Shown: in pieces, positions 26,064 to 38,086 of the stretch
How positions within the stretch are numbered: position 1 is the first letter of the stretch
Layout: each line of letters starts with the position of its first letter
Assembly (NCBI GenBank): GCA_018806985.1
Contig: JADANN010000086.1
Location: 389,481 to 453,480, forward strand
Direction of reading: 5' to 3'
DNA length: 64,000 bases
From: Angiostrongylus vasorum
Lineage: Eukaryota; Nematoda; Chromadorea; Rhabditida; Metastrongylidae
The notes under the pieces: generated by a model
The model's database searches: none
What the model was told of the DNA's origin: nothing
The model's input: only the letters and a program-made list of their open reading frames with translations
Translations under genes and position numbers: made by a program

Positions 26064-27279
26064 GATCCATTTTGAATGCTGCACAGCGTAGCTAAATCAC
26101 TGAATTGTCTCTGAAATACTTGATTCATCCAGTTTCCGTTTTTCCTCAGTATTTTTAACGTTGTCATAGTGTACTAAGAACTACTCCATTTTTTTAGCAC
26201 ATCACTGAAAATAGTCTACGCAACAATCATAGCCATGACAACACTTAAACTTGAAGCAGATATTTGGAGGACAATCGCAGTACTTTGTCTTTGTCAAAAG
26301 CGATGTTTATGCAAAAGATAAAATATTGAATAATTATTCATTATTCACCAGAACACGCTTTCACATGATTTTTGAAGCAATTAGCTGTGCTAAAATCTTT
26401 CTTAACTGTTTCCCACTAAGTAGTAGCTAAGTGTCGCGCGCGCAGAGCATTGGGTAAAGGTGACCACCAACACGCACGGTCAATGGTTCGATCCAGCACT
26501 CCGGGAGCACGTATCATTTAAATATTCCAGTATAGGAAAGATGGTACCATACTTATCTGAACGGTGATCTGCTGATCTAACTATGCTTAATGAAGCTGAA
26601 CGCGAGTAACAATCATCATCGACTGAACAAAGCTAGGGGCACCGGTGCGGAAAACCAAGTAACAAGAACATCCTTGTCCATTTTCTCTCTTTCCACCCTT
26701 CACACACAAAGACGGTGCTTGTGAGAAAGCACGTTTCGAACAGCCACCTCTATGTGTACGAAGAGAGAGCTAAAAGGGAGGGAATCGCGCGACTTAGCAT
26801 CGGAAAATAGCCATCTATAATGGCTACGTACAGTAACACGAGATAAGTTTAGAAAGATACCGACGTCTCAAAACGAAAAGGAGTTGGCCTGAAGAAAACC
26901 ACGTTTATGTTTCCTTTTATTAGCGATGAAGTAAGTGCAGCTATAAAACAATCGGTTGCCATAGTAGAAATACAACCGGATACCCTTCGTCGTCAGATCA
27001 GTTCGCAACCGCTTGTTTCACCGTCTATGTTGAACACAAAATTGTGTAATTTGGCCTTATGGTAGAGATACTGATTGCATGAGTTCAGGTACGATACATT
27101 TGACCTCTTGTAGTACTTCCGGAAATGAATATTTTAGCGAAACGGGCAGACAACCATTATGTATCCGTATAAAACAGCACCGAGATGGTAAACACACACA
27201 AGACAAAAATACCCCAATAGGAACGCATAGGATATAAAACCATACCTGAGACGATTTTGATATAAAAGTCACTATGCTC
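26064..27279. other. intergenic, no gene recognised
   Basis: Holds one tRNA-like relic at about 26,436-26,600 with an intact GGTTCGATCC box B. The rest shows no exon, repeat or RNA signal that I can support. Confidence 0.5.
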
Positions 27280-30200
27280 GCACAGGATGCCAAAACACCA
27301 GCGCCAAACTTCTTGAGGCTTTTAGGATCACCTGTATCACCTATCAGACCCGTTGATCGTCGAGTGATTGGAGTGGGCATCAGTAAATCATCCACTTTTC
27401 CCTGTCTCGTGCAAGAGTAGCCCAGTGGGTTCTGTTCGCTCTAGAGACTCTTTGAGCACCATATCTTTCTTCTAGGTTTTTCGTGAAGAACCCTGATCAT
27501 CGGATCGGTGGTCTTCTTGCACTGCTTTTAACATCCCCAGGAATTTAGTCATTAACTGCACTTGTACATCGATTGTCGTTCATACGCATGATGTGTTTGG
27601 CCCAAATTATTTTCGACTGTTTGGCGCATAGGGCAACACCTTTGATTTCTGATCGTGGACGCAGATCGGAGCTTCGGACCTCTTCTCTTACTTCTGTGAA
27701 ACGGGATTCTCCTTGCACCGCTCTTTCGACTGCGCATTCAATAACGGTGAGTGATCTTTCATTCTGCTCACGCAGCGACCAAGTTTCTGACGCATACGTT
27801 AAGGTAGGAAGTACTGCTGAATCGAAAAGATGGGCACGGAGTCGGGTGTTCTTTGCTCTGTTCACTACATCCTCGATACTCGTAAAAAGCTTTCCCCAAG
27901 CCGGTCGTTTCCTTATGCTCAACTCTGGAGCTAAGCCGTTCATAATGTTGATTTCCCGACCTAGATAAACGTAACTGGAGCACTCAGATATATTCGCTAC
28001 GTTAAGCGTGAATTGGGTATACGAAACCAATCCGCTTCTCATGAACATCGTTTTCGTGAGATTTAGTCGAAGACCAATCTTTCCATAGGCGTTTTCAAAG
28101 TCGGAGAGCATTAGCTCAGCTTGGATAATATTTGGTGTTATAACGACGATGTCATCAGCAAAGCGAAGGTGGTGCAATTGCCGGCCACCGATTTCACTCC
28201 CATGCTGTCCCATTCCAATGTTCGCGTGACGTATAGGAACTATTCATCAAAGAAGTTCTATATTAGTGTGTGTTTCCTGTTCACCTGTAACTATCTTAAA
28301 TCTATCTTCGCATTTTCTCTAAATTGCCTCTTTGCCACTATGTTGTGTAGTTGCCTCGCAGGAGTCTGGAAAAGGGTTCTATAACTTCTTTCAATAAACT
28401 GCTCTTCTTTGTCTGACAATTCGGCGCTGAATCAACAGCAGTCAACTAAATGTGCTTTCCAGCATCTGCTGTCCCAAAGAAGTTTTCGAACGAGCAGCTG
28501 CGCCCTTTCACATGTAGCTCTATCAGATTTTGCTAGTAGAAAAAAAAACTTTTAGAACCTCTCTAGTCGCTGTCTTTAGTTCCATCTGGCAAAGCTCCAC
28601 CCACTACAGAAGTGTTACAGACAGCCCATGGCCATTCGTCTTCAAGTGTTCGCAGTGTTCGTCATGTCGCCTAACTTGTCCATATACGTTGCATTATTGT
28701 TATTGTTGTTATTGCTACTATTACCATAAAAGTTGTAACCCACTGTTCGATCAGCTACTTACACACAAAAAGACTCGCGTGGCAGCTACAAGGAGTAATA
28801 TTCACAAGGGCTTGGTATTCATATAAAGTTGGGAGCTCAACGCCGCAAGATGACGTTTCCGACACAGGCAGTAAGCAATTTTGGCGAGGTGGTATCGCCT
28901 TGCCTAACCCCTCTTTTGACGTCAACGTTAATATCGTTGTAGAATGGTGATATCTTGGTAGTGAAATCTTTATAAAACTCACGAGGAATCTTTATGTACT
29001 GAGTAGGGGACTCGCTGACTATCAAGGGCTTCCATGACTGCTTCTATCTCATTTGAATCAAGGGCCTTCTGTAAATCGATGAAAGTGAGACAGAGCGGTC
29101 TTTTTGTACTCTCGCGATACTTCAATGAGCCTTGTTATCCTATGGATGTGGTCCATCTTACTAAATCCTTTTCAAAACCCTGCTTGCTCACATGGCTGTC
29201 CTTCATCCAGTGTTATGTCAATCCTGTTAGGATGACACGAGTGAAAAGTTTGTTGATGGCAGACAGCAAGCAGATTGGGCGGTAGTTGCCGATATCGCGT
29301 AGGTCACCCTTCTTGAACAATAACACGGTCTTACTAGTCTTCCACTGAGTGGGGACCTTACATTCAGACAGGTAACGTGTGAAGAGCCGAGCCAGTATGT
29401 TTACAAGGAATGACGGAAGGTTCTTCAGGTGTTCTGATCTTATCCTGTCCGGAACTGGAGCTGCTCGATTTTTTCACCGACGAAATGGCATTTCGGATTT
29501 CGGAAGGGAGAACCGGTGGTAGAACATATCCATCCTCCTTTATTTCATATGAGGGAAGGTAGACGTGGTTATCGAAGAGATCTGAGTAGTATTTGTGAAT
29601 GATTTTCTCCATTGCCTTTCTGGACGCTGTTACCGTTCCGTGTGGGCATCGGAGTGCAATCATCTTGGTCTTGCAATTGGCGAAGCTTCGGTGGGCTTTG
29701 GTGTGCTTTTCCCAGCCTCTGCAGCTTCGACCATTACTGCTGCTCTTCTCTTTATTGCTTTGCAAGTTCGGACTTGAACTGGCGGTTGCCTTTGGCTCGT
29801 CCGATTCCACGCCGGCGTACCAGCTCGAACGTTTCAGGAGACAGACGTCTCTTGGTGACTTTCGAATTCTCAGCCTTCATAGCGCTAATGTGACGATGTT
29901 GAATGAGCCGATTTTATTCTTCATCGATGTTATCGACAACGGCATTTTCCCAACAGCCAGACTAGTGAATTCAATAAGTCCCAGTTTGTGGTGGTTTTGG
30001 GAGTTCCCTTTTTTGGATTTAGCGGCTTTTTCTCCTTTCCGCGAGAAATAGAATCTTGCACGAAGGAGATGGTGGTCGGATCCGGTGTAGAATTTTGGGA
30101 CAAGAGCGACATTGGTAGAGCAAAACCGTCTATTTATTATTATGCAGTCTATTTCGTCATGGTGCTCTCCACAGGGAGAATCCCACGTCCAACGTTAAAG

Positions 30201-31373
30201 GGTGAGGTTTTTGGAATTGCGAGTTACCATGAATGGTCTTGGTTATCATGATAAACTAAGACACCCGCTCACTCTGCTCGTACCAATCTAATCCGTGGAA
30301 CCCAATGTGACGTTTTTCATACGTTATTCTTGGTCCAATCTTGACGCTGAAATCTCCGATGATGACCTCGAAGAATGTACGGTCTTCTCCGTAGAAATTC
30401 TCCATGTCCATATTGAATTCTGCGACTTCTTCTTCGTCATAGTTCGATGTCGGCGCGTCAACGGCGAAGACTGTCAATTCCGGTATTGATCAACATCTCT
30501 TTAATAGTAAAAGTCCTATTCGGGTTGTTAGTTATTGAATGAATCGATGTTCATAGACAATCTCGTGTTGACGAGAACGCCTGCACTGCCAACTCCTCTA
30601 CTGTCTCGTGTTCCTAGTCAAAGTTGTTCTCCGGTGTCATATACGACGTTGAATGGGTGGCGTCATCTCGTCTCGGCCGGACCGATGGGGTCGTACCTTA
30701 TCTTTCTTGCTTGCATGATCAAGTCTTCCATCGAAGGCTCGGATGCAAGTGCACGTGCATTGTGGCTACAGATCGTCATCTTAGTTCCTTGCGATTTAGG
30801 CAGCATAGAGTCGCCCTAAGACTTTAATAGCCTCTCCGTACTCGTCCTACTCGTCCTTCTCAACGCTACTGAGTCGGCGCTCTTTCGGGGTCAGGGGAAT
30901 GAGGCCCCTTTTTTTTACTGTGTTTAGCATTTTTGACACCAACATATAACTTGCTGGGCTCTGCACGTGGGAGCTGGGTATACTCACGGGTAGCTTGCCA
31001 AGCTCTCCCAGAGTGGACATGGAGCTTATTTGTTGGAGGCAACTCCTAACCGCCTCCCATATACTTCCCTGTCACTTGATTGCAGTCTTTTGGCCGAATT
31101 GACTCGTAGAATACAATCCGCATAGGCTAGAACGCACCCATACACAAGTATGTTCCAAGTTAGCGCAGCAAAAACAAGGGAGTCCATATCCTGGATCCAC
31201 CTGCGCCTCAGGAAAGCGAAGGTCGCTTTGTGCGATTAACCTCCTGTCGGCCATCTGGGGACGCGCCACGTAGACTCGCGACTAACCGGCTCGAGATCCC
31301 TCATGTGAGGGGGGATCCATGTATGCACAGGATGCCCAAACACCAGCGCGCAAGCTTCTTAAGCCTTTTGGAT
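27280..31373 (-). mobile_element. RTE-type non-LTR retrotransposon (LINE), decayed and interrupted
   Basis: On the minus strand the order is as in RTE elements. The AP-endonuclease begins at 30,779 (MTICSHNARALASEPSMEDL) and continues with [41 protein letters not shown] at 30,477-30,256 and the endonuclease C-terminus with FSRK/KTPKTT-like blocks to about 29,930. A linker follows (29,810-29,364), then RT fingers with TVLLFKKGDLRDIGNYRPI and RGVRQGDTTSPKLL (to about 28,840), palm FADD at 28,162-28,151, and a C-terminal region with QRV..ANRTHWATLARDREKW near 27,390. Several frameshifts and stops make it inactive. About 600 bp (28,235-28,836) split the RT domain between NVILRR and LEWDSMG. The 5' untranslated part is 30,780 to about 31,320. 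A 49-bp imperfect direct repeat (27,280-27,328 and 31,325-31,373) brackets the element. Confidence 0.85.
28235..28836. other. about 600-bp insertion inside the LINE reverse transcriptase
   Basis: Related RT domains run from the RGVRQGD motif to FADD within about 50 residues. Here roughly 600 extra base pairs with no RT similarity separate the two halves. Content: AT-rich, a TTATTGTTATTG-type simple stretch near 28,690, and no ORF of note. It could be another non-autonomous element; clear terminal repeats were not found. Confidence 0.6.
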
Positions 31374-31819
31374 AAATGCCAAAAAACCCTACAATGAACA
31401 GCAGGGAGGAGTGCCCCGAGATCATCCGTGATCTCGCCCCGTACCTTCGTATCGATCGCTGATGCGGGGAGGCGCAGCCGTCAACCATATGCGACGCTGA
31501 TAAGCGGCTCTTCCTCAGTGGAAAGCACGTTAAACACGATGGCATATTTTGAGAAGCTGTTGACCATGTGACGGCAATATAGATTTTTAACTTCCTTTTT
31601 GCGTCATTGAAGAATCTAGCGCAATAAATTTCGTAATAAATAACCCATCTAGGGGTATGCGGAAGGCATTCCAGTTGAAACATCACCTTTTGTTGCATTG
31701 TATGTCTCTTTGTAGGTAAATAAACGTATTCCGTATAGCAACTTTGCGATTGTCGAGCAATAAACAACGCCGAGAACATTATTCCATATCCAACATTCAA
31801 TTGTCCAAGAGACGAATGG
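31374..31819. other. LINE-to-array junction with diverged foldback relic
   Basis: From about 31,480 to 31,800 the sequence resembles one arm of the 11.4-kb foldback element (AAGCGGCTCTTCCTCAG; TAAATAAACGTATTCCGTAT; GCGATTGTCGAGCAATAAAC). No gene is supported. The tRNA array begins immediately to the right. Confidence 0.5.
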
Positions 31820-31825
31820 GAGTCC

Positions 31826-31868
31826 TACGCGAAGCAGGCGAGGCATTCTACCACTGAACCACCAATGC
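31826..31868 (-). pseudogene. truncated tRNA-Gly relic at the array edge
   Basis: Only the 5' half of the tRNA (minus strand GCATTGGTGGTTCAGTGGTAG and the anticodon arm start) survives; it marks the left end of the array. Confidence 0.75.
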
Positions 31869-32033
31869 TTGTTATGATAGATCAAGAAGCTAATTGGATT
31901 TCGAGCTAACGAATGACCAAATAGATAAGCTGTATGACGCTATATCCAGCTTGTTGTGTGGGACTCAACAACCTCGATCGGTAGGTAACGAATGACCAAA
32001 CAATCTGACAGTATGACGCGATATCCAAAACGC

Positions 32034-33048
32034 TGCATTGGCCGGCAATCCAACCCCAGGTCGCCCGCGTGGCAGGCGAGCATTCTACCACTGAACCACC
32101 AATGCTTGTTATGATGGATCAACAAGCTCACTGGATCTCGAGCTAACGAATGACCAAATCGGTGAACAGTATGACGCGATATCCAAAACGATGCATTGGC
32201 CGGCAATCAACCCGGGTCGCCTGCGAAACAGGCGAGCATTCTACCACTGAACCACCAATGCTTGTTATGATAGATCAAGACAGCTCATTGGATTTCGAGC
32301 TAACGAATGACCAAATCGGTGAACAGTATGACGCGATATCCAAAACGATGCATTGGCCGGCAATCTAACCCGGGTCGCCTGCGAAACGGGCGAGCATTCC
32401 TACCACTGATCCATCATTGCTTACTGTCTGGATTCAACAACCTCATTGGATCTCGAGCTAACGAATGACCAAATCGGTGAACAGGTATGACGCGATATCC
32501 AAAACGATGCATTGGCCGGCAATCCAACCCGGGTCGCCTGCGAAACAGGCGAGCATTCTCATCACTGAACCACAAATGCTTCCTGTGGAGTCAACAAGCT
32601 CATTGGATCTCGAGCTAACGAATGACCAAATAGATAAACAGTATGACGCGATATCCGGCTTGTTGTGCGTACTCAACAGCCTCGATGGGTAGGTAACGAA
32701 TAACCAAACAGTCGGACAGTATGACCCGATATCCAAAACGCTGCATTGGCCGGCAATCCAACCCCGGGTCGCCCGCGTGGCAGGCGAGCATTCTATCACT
32801 GAACCACAAATGCTTCCTATGTGGAGTCAACAAGCTCATTGGATCTCGAGCTAACGAATGACCAAATAGATAAACAGTATGACGCGATATCCGGCTTGTT
32901 GTGCGTACTCAACAGCCTCGATGGGTAGGTAACGAATAACCAAACAGTCGGACAGTATGACCCGATATCCAAAACGCTGCATTGGCCGGCAATCCAACCC
33001 GGGTCGCCCGCGTGGCAGGCGAGCATTCTATCACTGAACCACAAATGC
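32034..33048 (-). pseudogene. leading-edge D-form units (six)
   Basis: Units at 32,034-32,105; 32,192-32,261; 32,349-32,420; 32,508-32,579; 32,742-32,813; 32,978-33,048. All carry the box-B-dead T arm (GGTTGGATTGC instead of GGTTCGATTCC), and the second has a further one-base deletion. The units at 32,192, 32,349 and 32,508 also have the anticodon arm replaced by an inverted repeat (plus strand GCCTGCGAAACAGGC or close). Several have CACAAATGC or CATCATTGC in place of the acceptor 5' end. Confidence 0.75.
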
Positions 33049-33134
33049 TTCCTGTGTGGAATCAACAAGCTCACTGGATCTCGAGCCAACGAACGATCAA
33101 ATCAGTGAACAGCATGACGCGATATCCAAAACGC

Positions 33135-34306
33135 TGCATTGGCCGGCAATCCAACCCGGGTCGCCTGTTTCGCGAGCGAGCATTCTACCACTGATCCATC
33201 ATTGCTTACTGTCTGGATTCAACAACCTCATTGGACCTCAGAGCTACGAATGACCAAATCGGTGAACAGTATGACGCTGATATCCAAAACGATGCATTGG
33301 CCGGCAATCCAACCCGGGTCGCCCGCGTGGCAGGCGAGCATTCTATCACTGAACCACAAATGCTTCCTATGTGGAGTCAACAAGCTCATTGGATCTCGAG
33401 ATAACGAATGACCAAATAGATAAGCTGTATGACGCTATATCCAGCTTGTTGTGTGGGCTTAACAACCTCGATCGGTAGGTAACGAATGACCAAACAATCT
33501 GACAGTATGACGCGATATCCAAAACGCTGCATTGGCCGGCAATCCAACTCAGCGTCGCCCGCGTGGCAGGCGAGCATTCTACCACTGAACCACCAATGCT
33601 TGTTATGGTGGATCAGCAAGCTCACTGGATCTCGAGCTAACGAATGATCAAATCGGTGAACAGTATGACGCGATATCCAAAACGCTGCATTGGCCGGGAA
33701 TCGAACCCGGGTCGCCCGCGTGGCAGGCAAGCATTCTACCACTGAAAAACCAATGCTTGTTATGATGGATCAGCAAGCTCATTGGATCTCGAGCTAACGA
33801 ATGACCAAATAGATAAACAGTATGACGCGATATCCGGCTTGTTGTGCGTACTCAACAACCTCGATGGGTAGGTAACGAATAACCAAACAGTCGGACAGGA
33901 TGACCCGATATCCAAAAACGCTGCATTGGCCGGCAATCCAACCCCGGGTCGCCCGCGTGGCAGGCGAGCATTCTACCACTGAACCACCAATGCTTCCTAT
34001 GTGGAGTCAAAAAGCTCATTGGATCTTGAGCTAACGAATGACCAAATAGATAAACAGTATGACGTGATATCCAAAACGCTGCATTGGCCGGCAATCCAAC
34101 CCGGGTCGCCCGCGTGGCAGGCGAGCATTCTACCACTGAACCACCAATGCTTCCTATGTGAGTCAAAAAGCTCATTGGATCTTGAGCTAACGAATGACCA
34201 AATAGATAAACAGTATGACGTGATATCCAAAACGCTGCATTGGCCGGCAATCCAACTCAGGTCGCCCGCGTGGCAGGCGAGCATTCTACCACTGAACCAC
34301 CAATGC
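33135..34306 (-). pseudogene. D-form units of HOR copy 1
   Basis: Units 33,135-33,205 (anticodon hairpin); 33,293-33,363; 33,528-33,599; 33,922-33,993; 34,080-34,150; 34,236-34,306. The T5 unit at 33,686 is listed separately. Confidence 0.75.
33686..33756 (-). tRNA. tRNA-Gly(GCC), T5 form (activity doubtful)
   Basis: T5 form at HOR position 4, copy 1; box B intact, also has C29 to T in the anticodon stem (still G-U paired). Confidence 0.55.
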
Positions 34307-34393
34307 TTGTTATGGTGGATCAAATGGCTCACTGGATCTCGAGCCAACGAACTGATCAAATCAGTGAACAGCATGACGCGATATCCAAAACGC

Positions 34394-35568
34394 TGCATTG
34401 GCCGGCAATCAACCCGGGTCGCCTGTTTCGCGAGGCGAGCATTCACCACTGATCCCATCATTGCTTACTGTCTGGATTCAACAACCTCATTGGACCTCGA
34501 GCTAACGAATGACCAAATCGGTGAAACAGTATGACGCGATATCCAAAACGATGCATTGGCCGGCAATCAACCCGGGTCGCCCGCGTGGCGAGGCGAGCAT
34601 TCTATCACCTGAACCACAAATGCTTCCTATGTGGATCAACAAGCTCATTGGATCTCAGAGCGAATGACCAAATAGATAAGCTGTATGACGCTATATCAGC
34701 TTGTTGTGTGGGCTTAACAACCTCGATCAGTAGGTAACGAATGACCAAAACAATCTGACAGTATGACGCGATATCAAACGCTGCATTGGCCGGCAATCCA
34801 ACTCAGGTCGCCCGCGTGGCAGGCGAGCATTCTACCACTGAACCACCAATGCTTGTTATGGTGGATCAAGCAAGCTCACTGGATCTCGAGCTAACGAATG
34901 ATCAAATCGGTGAACAGTATGACGCGATATCCAAAACGCTGCATTGGCCGGGAATCGAACACGGGTCGCCCGCGTGGCAGGCAAGCATTCTACCACTGAA
35001 AAACCAATGCTTGTTATGATGGATCAGCAAGCTCATTGGATCTCGAGCTAACGAATGACCAAATAGGATAAACAGTATGACGCGATATCCGGCTTGTTGT
35101 GCGTACTCAACAACCTCGATGGGTAGGTAACGAATAACCAAACAGTCGGACAGTATGACCCGATATCCAAAAACGCTGCATTGGCCGGCAATCGCAACCC
35201 CAGGGTCGCCCGCGTGGCAGGCGAGCATTCTACCACTGAACCACCAATGCTTCCTATGTGGAGGTCAAAAAGCTCATTGGATCTTGAGCTAACGAATGAC
35301 CAAATAGATAAACAGTATGAGCGTGATGTCCAAAAACGCTGCATTGGCCGGCAATCCAACTCCGGGTCGCCCGCGTGGCAGGCGAGCATTCTACCACTGA
35401 ACCACCAATGCTTGCTATGGTGGATCAACAAGCTCACTGGATCTCGAGCTAACGAATGACCAAATACGATGAAACAGTATGACGCGATATCCAAAACGCT
35501 GCATTGGCCGGGAATCCAACCAGGTCGCCCGCGTGGCAGGCGAGCATTCTACCACTGAAAACCAATGC
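34394..35568 (-). pseudogene. D-form units of HOR copy 2
   Basis: Units 34,394-34,464 (anticodon hairpin); 34,552-34,623; 34,782-34,852; 35,177-35,250; 35,340-35,411; 35,500-35,568. This copy has the most small indels. The unit at 34,782 has only T3 in place of the T4 terminator. Confidence 0.75.
34940..35010 (-). tRNA. tRNA-Gly(GCC)-like, T5 plus T-stem mutation
   Basis: HOR position 4, copy 2. GAACACGGG instead of GAACCCGGG breaks one T-stem pair in addition to the T5 tract. Confidence 0.45.
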
Positions 35569-35654
35569 TTGTTGTGATGGATCAGCAAGCTCATTGGATG
35601 TCGAGCTAACGAACGATCAAATCAGTGAACAGCATGACGCGATATCCAAAACGC

Positions 35655-36827
35655 TGCATTGGCCGGCAATCCAACCCGGGTCGCCCTGTTTCGCAGGCGA
35701 GCATTCTACCACTGATCCATCATTGCTTACTGTCTGGATTCAACAACCTCATTGGACCTCGAGCTAACGAATGACCAAATCGGTGAACAGTATGACGCGA
35801 TATCCAAAACGATGCATTGGCCGGCAATCCAACCCGGGTCGCCCGCGTGGCAGGGCGAGCATTCTATCACTGAACCACAAATGCTTCCTATGTGGAGTCA
35901 ACAAGCTCATTGGATCTCGAGATAACGAATGACCAAATAGATAAGCTGTGTGACGCGATATCCAGCTTGTTGTGTGGGCTTAACAACCTCGATCGGTAGG
36001 TAACGAATGACCAAACAATCTGACAGTATGACGCGATATCCAAAACGCTGCATTGGCCGGCAATCCAACTCAGGTCGCCCGCGTGGCAGGGCGAGCATTC
36101 TACCACTGAACCACCAATGCTTGTTATGGTGGATCAACAAGCTCACTGGATCTCGAGCTAACGAATGATCAAATCGGTGAACAGTATGACGCGATATCCA
36201 AAACGCTGCATTGGCCGGGAATCGAACCCGGGTCGCCCGCGTGGCAGGCAAGCATTCTACCACTGAAAAACCAATGCTTGTTATGATGGATCAGCAAGCT
36301 CATTGGATCTCGAGCTAACGAATGACCAAATAGATAAACAGTATGACGCGATATCCGGCTTGTTGTGCGTACTCAACAACCTCGATGGGTAGGTAACGAA
36401 TAACCAAACAGTCGGACAGGATGACCCGATATCCAAAACGCTGCATTGGCCGGCAATCCAACCCCGGGTCGCCCGCGTGGCAGGCGAGCATTCTACCACT
36501 GAACCACCAATGCTTCCTATGTGGAGTCAAAAAGCTCATTGGATCTTGAGCTAACGAATGACCAAATAGATAAACAGTATGACGTGATATCCAAAACGCT
36601 GCATTGGCCGGCAATCCAACCCGGGTCGCCCGCGTGGCGAGGCGAGCATTCTACCACTGAACCACCAATGCTTCCTATGTGAGTCAAAAAGCTCATTGGA
36701 TCTTGAGCTAACGAATGACCAAATAGATAAACAGTATGACGTGATATCCAAAACGCTGCATTGGCCGGCAATCCAACTCAGGTCGCCCGCGTGGCAGGCG
36801 AGCATTCTACCACTGAACCACCAGTGC
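35655..36827 (-). pseudogene. D-form units of HOR copy 3
   Basis: Units 35,655-35,726 (anticodon hairpin); 35,813-35,884; 36,049-36,120; 36,442-36,513; 36,600-36,671; 36,757-36,827. Confidence 0.75.
36207..36277 (-). tRNA. tRNA-Gly(GCC), T5 form
   Basis: HOR position 4, copy 3; box B intact. Confidence 0.55.
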
Positions 36828-36913
36828 TTGTTATGGTGGATCAAATGGCTCACTGGATCTCGAGCCAACGAACGATCAAATCAGTGAACAGCATGACGCG
36901 ATATCCAAAACGC

Positions 36914-37928
36914 TGCATTGGCCGGCAATCCAACCCGGGTCGCCCTGTGTTTCGCAGGCGAGCATTCTACCACTGATCCATCATTGCTTACTGTCTGGAT
37001 TCAACAACCTCATTGGACCTCGAGCTAACGAATGACCAAATCGGTGAACAGTATGACGCGATATCAAAACGATGCATTGGCCGGCAATCCAGCCCGGGTC
37101 GCCCGCGTGGCAGGCGAGCATTCTATCACTGAACCACAAATGCTTCTATGTGGATCAACAAGCTCATTGGATCTCGAGATAACGAATGACCAAATAGATA
37201 AGCTGTATGACGCTATATCCAGCTTGTTGTGTGGGCTTAACAACCTCGATCGGTAGGTAACGAATGACCAAACAATCTGACAGTATGACGCGATATCCAA
37301 AACGCTGCATTGGCCGGCAATCCAACTCAGGTCGCCCGCGTGGCAGGCGAGCATTCTACCACTGAACCACCAATGCTTGTTATGGTGGATCAACAAGCTC
37401 ACTGGATCTCGAGCTAACGAATGATCAAATCGGTGAACAGTATGACGCGATATCCAAAACGCTGCATTGGCCGGGAATCGAACCCGGGTCGCCCGCGTGG
37501 CAGGCAAGCATTCTACCACTGAAAAACCAATGCTTGTTATGATGGATCAGCAAGCTCATTGGATCTCGAGCTAACGAATGACCAAATAGATAAACAGTAT
37601 GACGCGATATCCGGCTTGTTGTGCGTACTCAACAACCTCGATGGGTAGGTAACGAATAACCAAACAGTCGGACAGTATGACCCGATATCCAAAACGCTGC
37701 ATTGGCCGGGCAATCCAACCCGGGTCGCCCGCGTGGCAGGCGAGCATTCTACCACTGAACCACCAATGCTTCCTATGTGGAGTCAACAAAGCTCATTGGA
37801 TCTCGAGCTAACGAATGACCAAACAGATAAACAGTATGACGCGATGTCCAAAACGCTGCATTGGCCGGCAATCAACTCAGGTCGCCCGCGTGGCAGGCGA
37901 GGCATTCTACCACCGGAACCACCAATGC
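36914..37928 (-). pseudogene. D-form units of HOR copy 4
   Basis: Units 36,914-36,987 (anticodon hairpin with two extra bases); 37,073-37,143; 37,306-37,376; 37,698-37,769; 37,857-37,928. Confidence 0.75.
37463..37533 (-). tRNA. tRNA-Gly(GCC), T5 form
   Basis: HOR position 4, copy 4; box B intact. Confidence 0.55.
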
Positions 37929-38015
37929 TTGTTATGTGGAGTCAACAAGCTCGCTGGATCTCGAGCTAACGAATGACCAAATCGAGTGAACAGTATGACG
38001 CGATATCCAAAACGC

Positions 38016-38086
38016 TGCATTGGCCGGGAATCGAACCCGGGTCGCCCGCGTGGCAGGCGAGCATTCTACCACTGAAAAACCAATGC
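38016..38086 (-). tRNA. tRNA-Gly(GCC), T5 form
   Basis: First T5 copy with the canonical anticodon stem (GGCGAGC); starts the 38-39 kb homogeneous island. Confidence 0.6.

Larger units (their letters stand above)
33135..37928 (-). repeat. 1,260-bp higher-order repeat of seven tRNA units, four copies
   Basis: Copies begin at 33,135, 34,394, 35,655 and 36,914 (spacings 1,259, 1,261 and 1,259). Each has unit spacings close to 158, 235, 158, 236, 158, 157, 158. Position 1 is always the anticodon-hairpin D unit, position 2 the ACGATGCATTGG unit, position 3 a D unit with CCAACTCAG, position 4 the T5-bearing unit with GGCAAGC, and positions 5-7 D units. The last copy diverges at its end near 37.9 kb. 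Confidence 0.85.

Noticed and set aside
26436..26520. Stand-alone tRNA gene with GGTTCGATCC
   Set aside because: Box B is good but no acceptor stem or cloverleaf can be drawn; treated as a SINE relic.
27573..27968. 131-codon open frame on the plus strand
   Set aside because: Shadow of the reverse transcriptase C-terminal region read on the other strand.
31282..31800. 172-codon open frame on the minus strand
   Set aside because: Covers the 49-bp LINE flank repeat and the diverged foldback arm; a chance frame through repeats.
32192..32579. Asn(GTT) tRNAs created by the anticodon-arm change
   Set aside because: The units also lack box B and have disrupted stems, and the change forms a self-complementary hairpin; no functional tRNA is expected.
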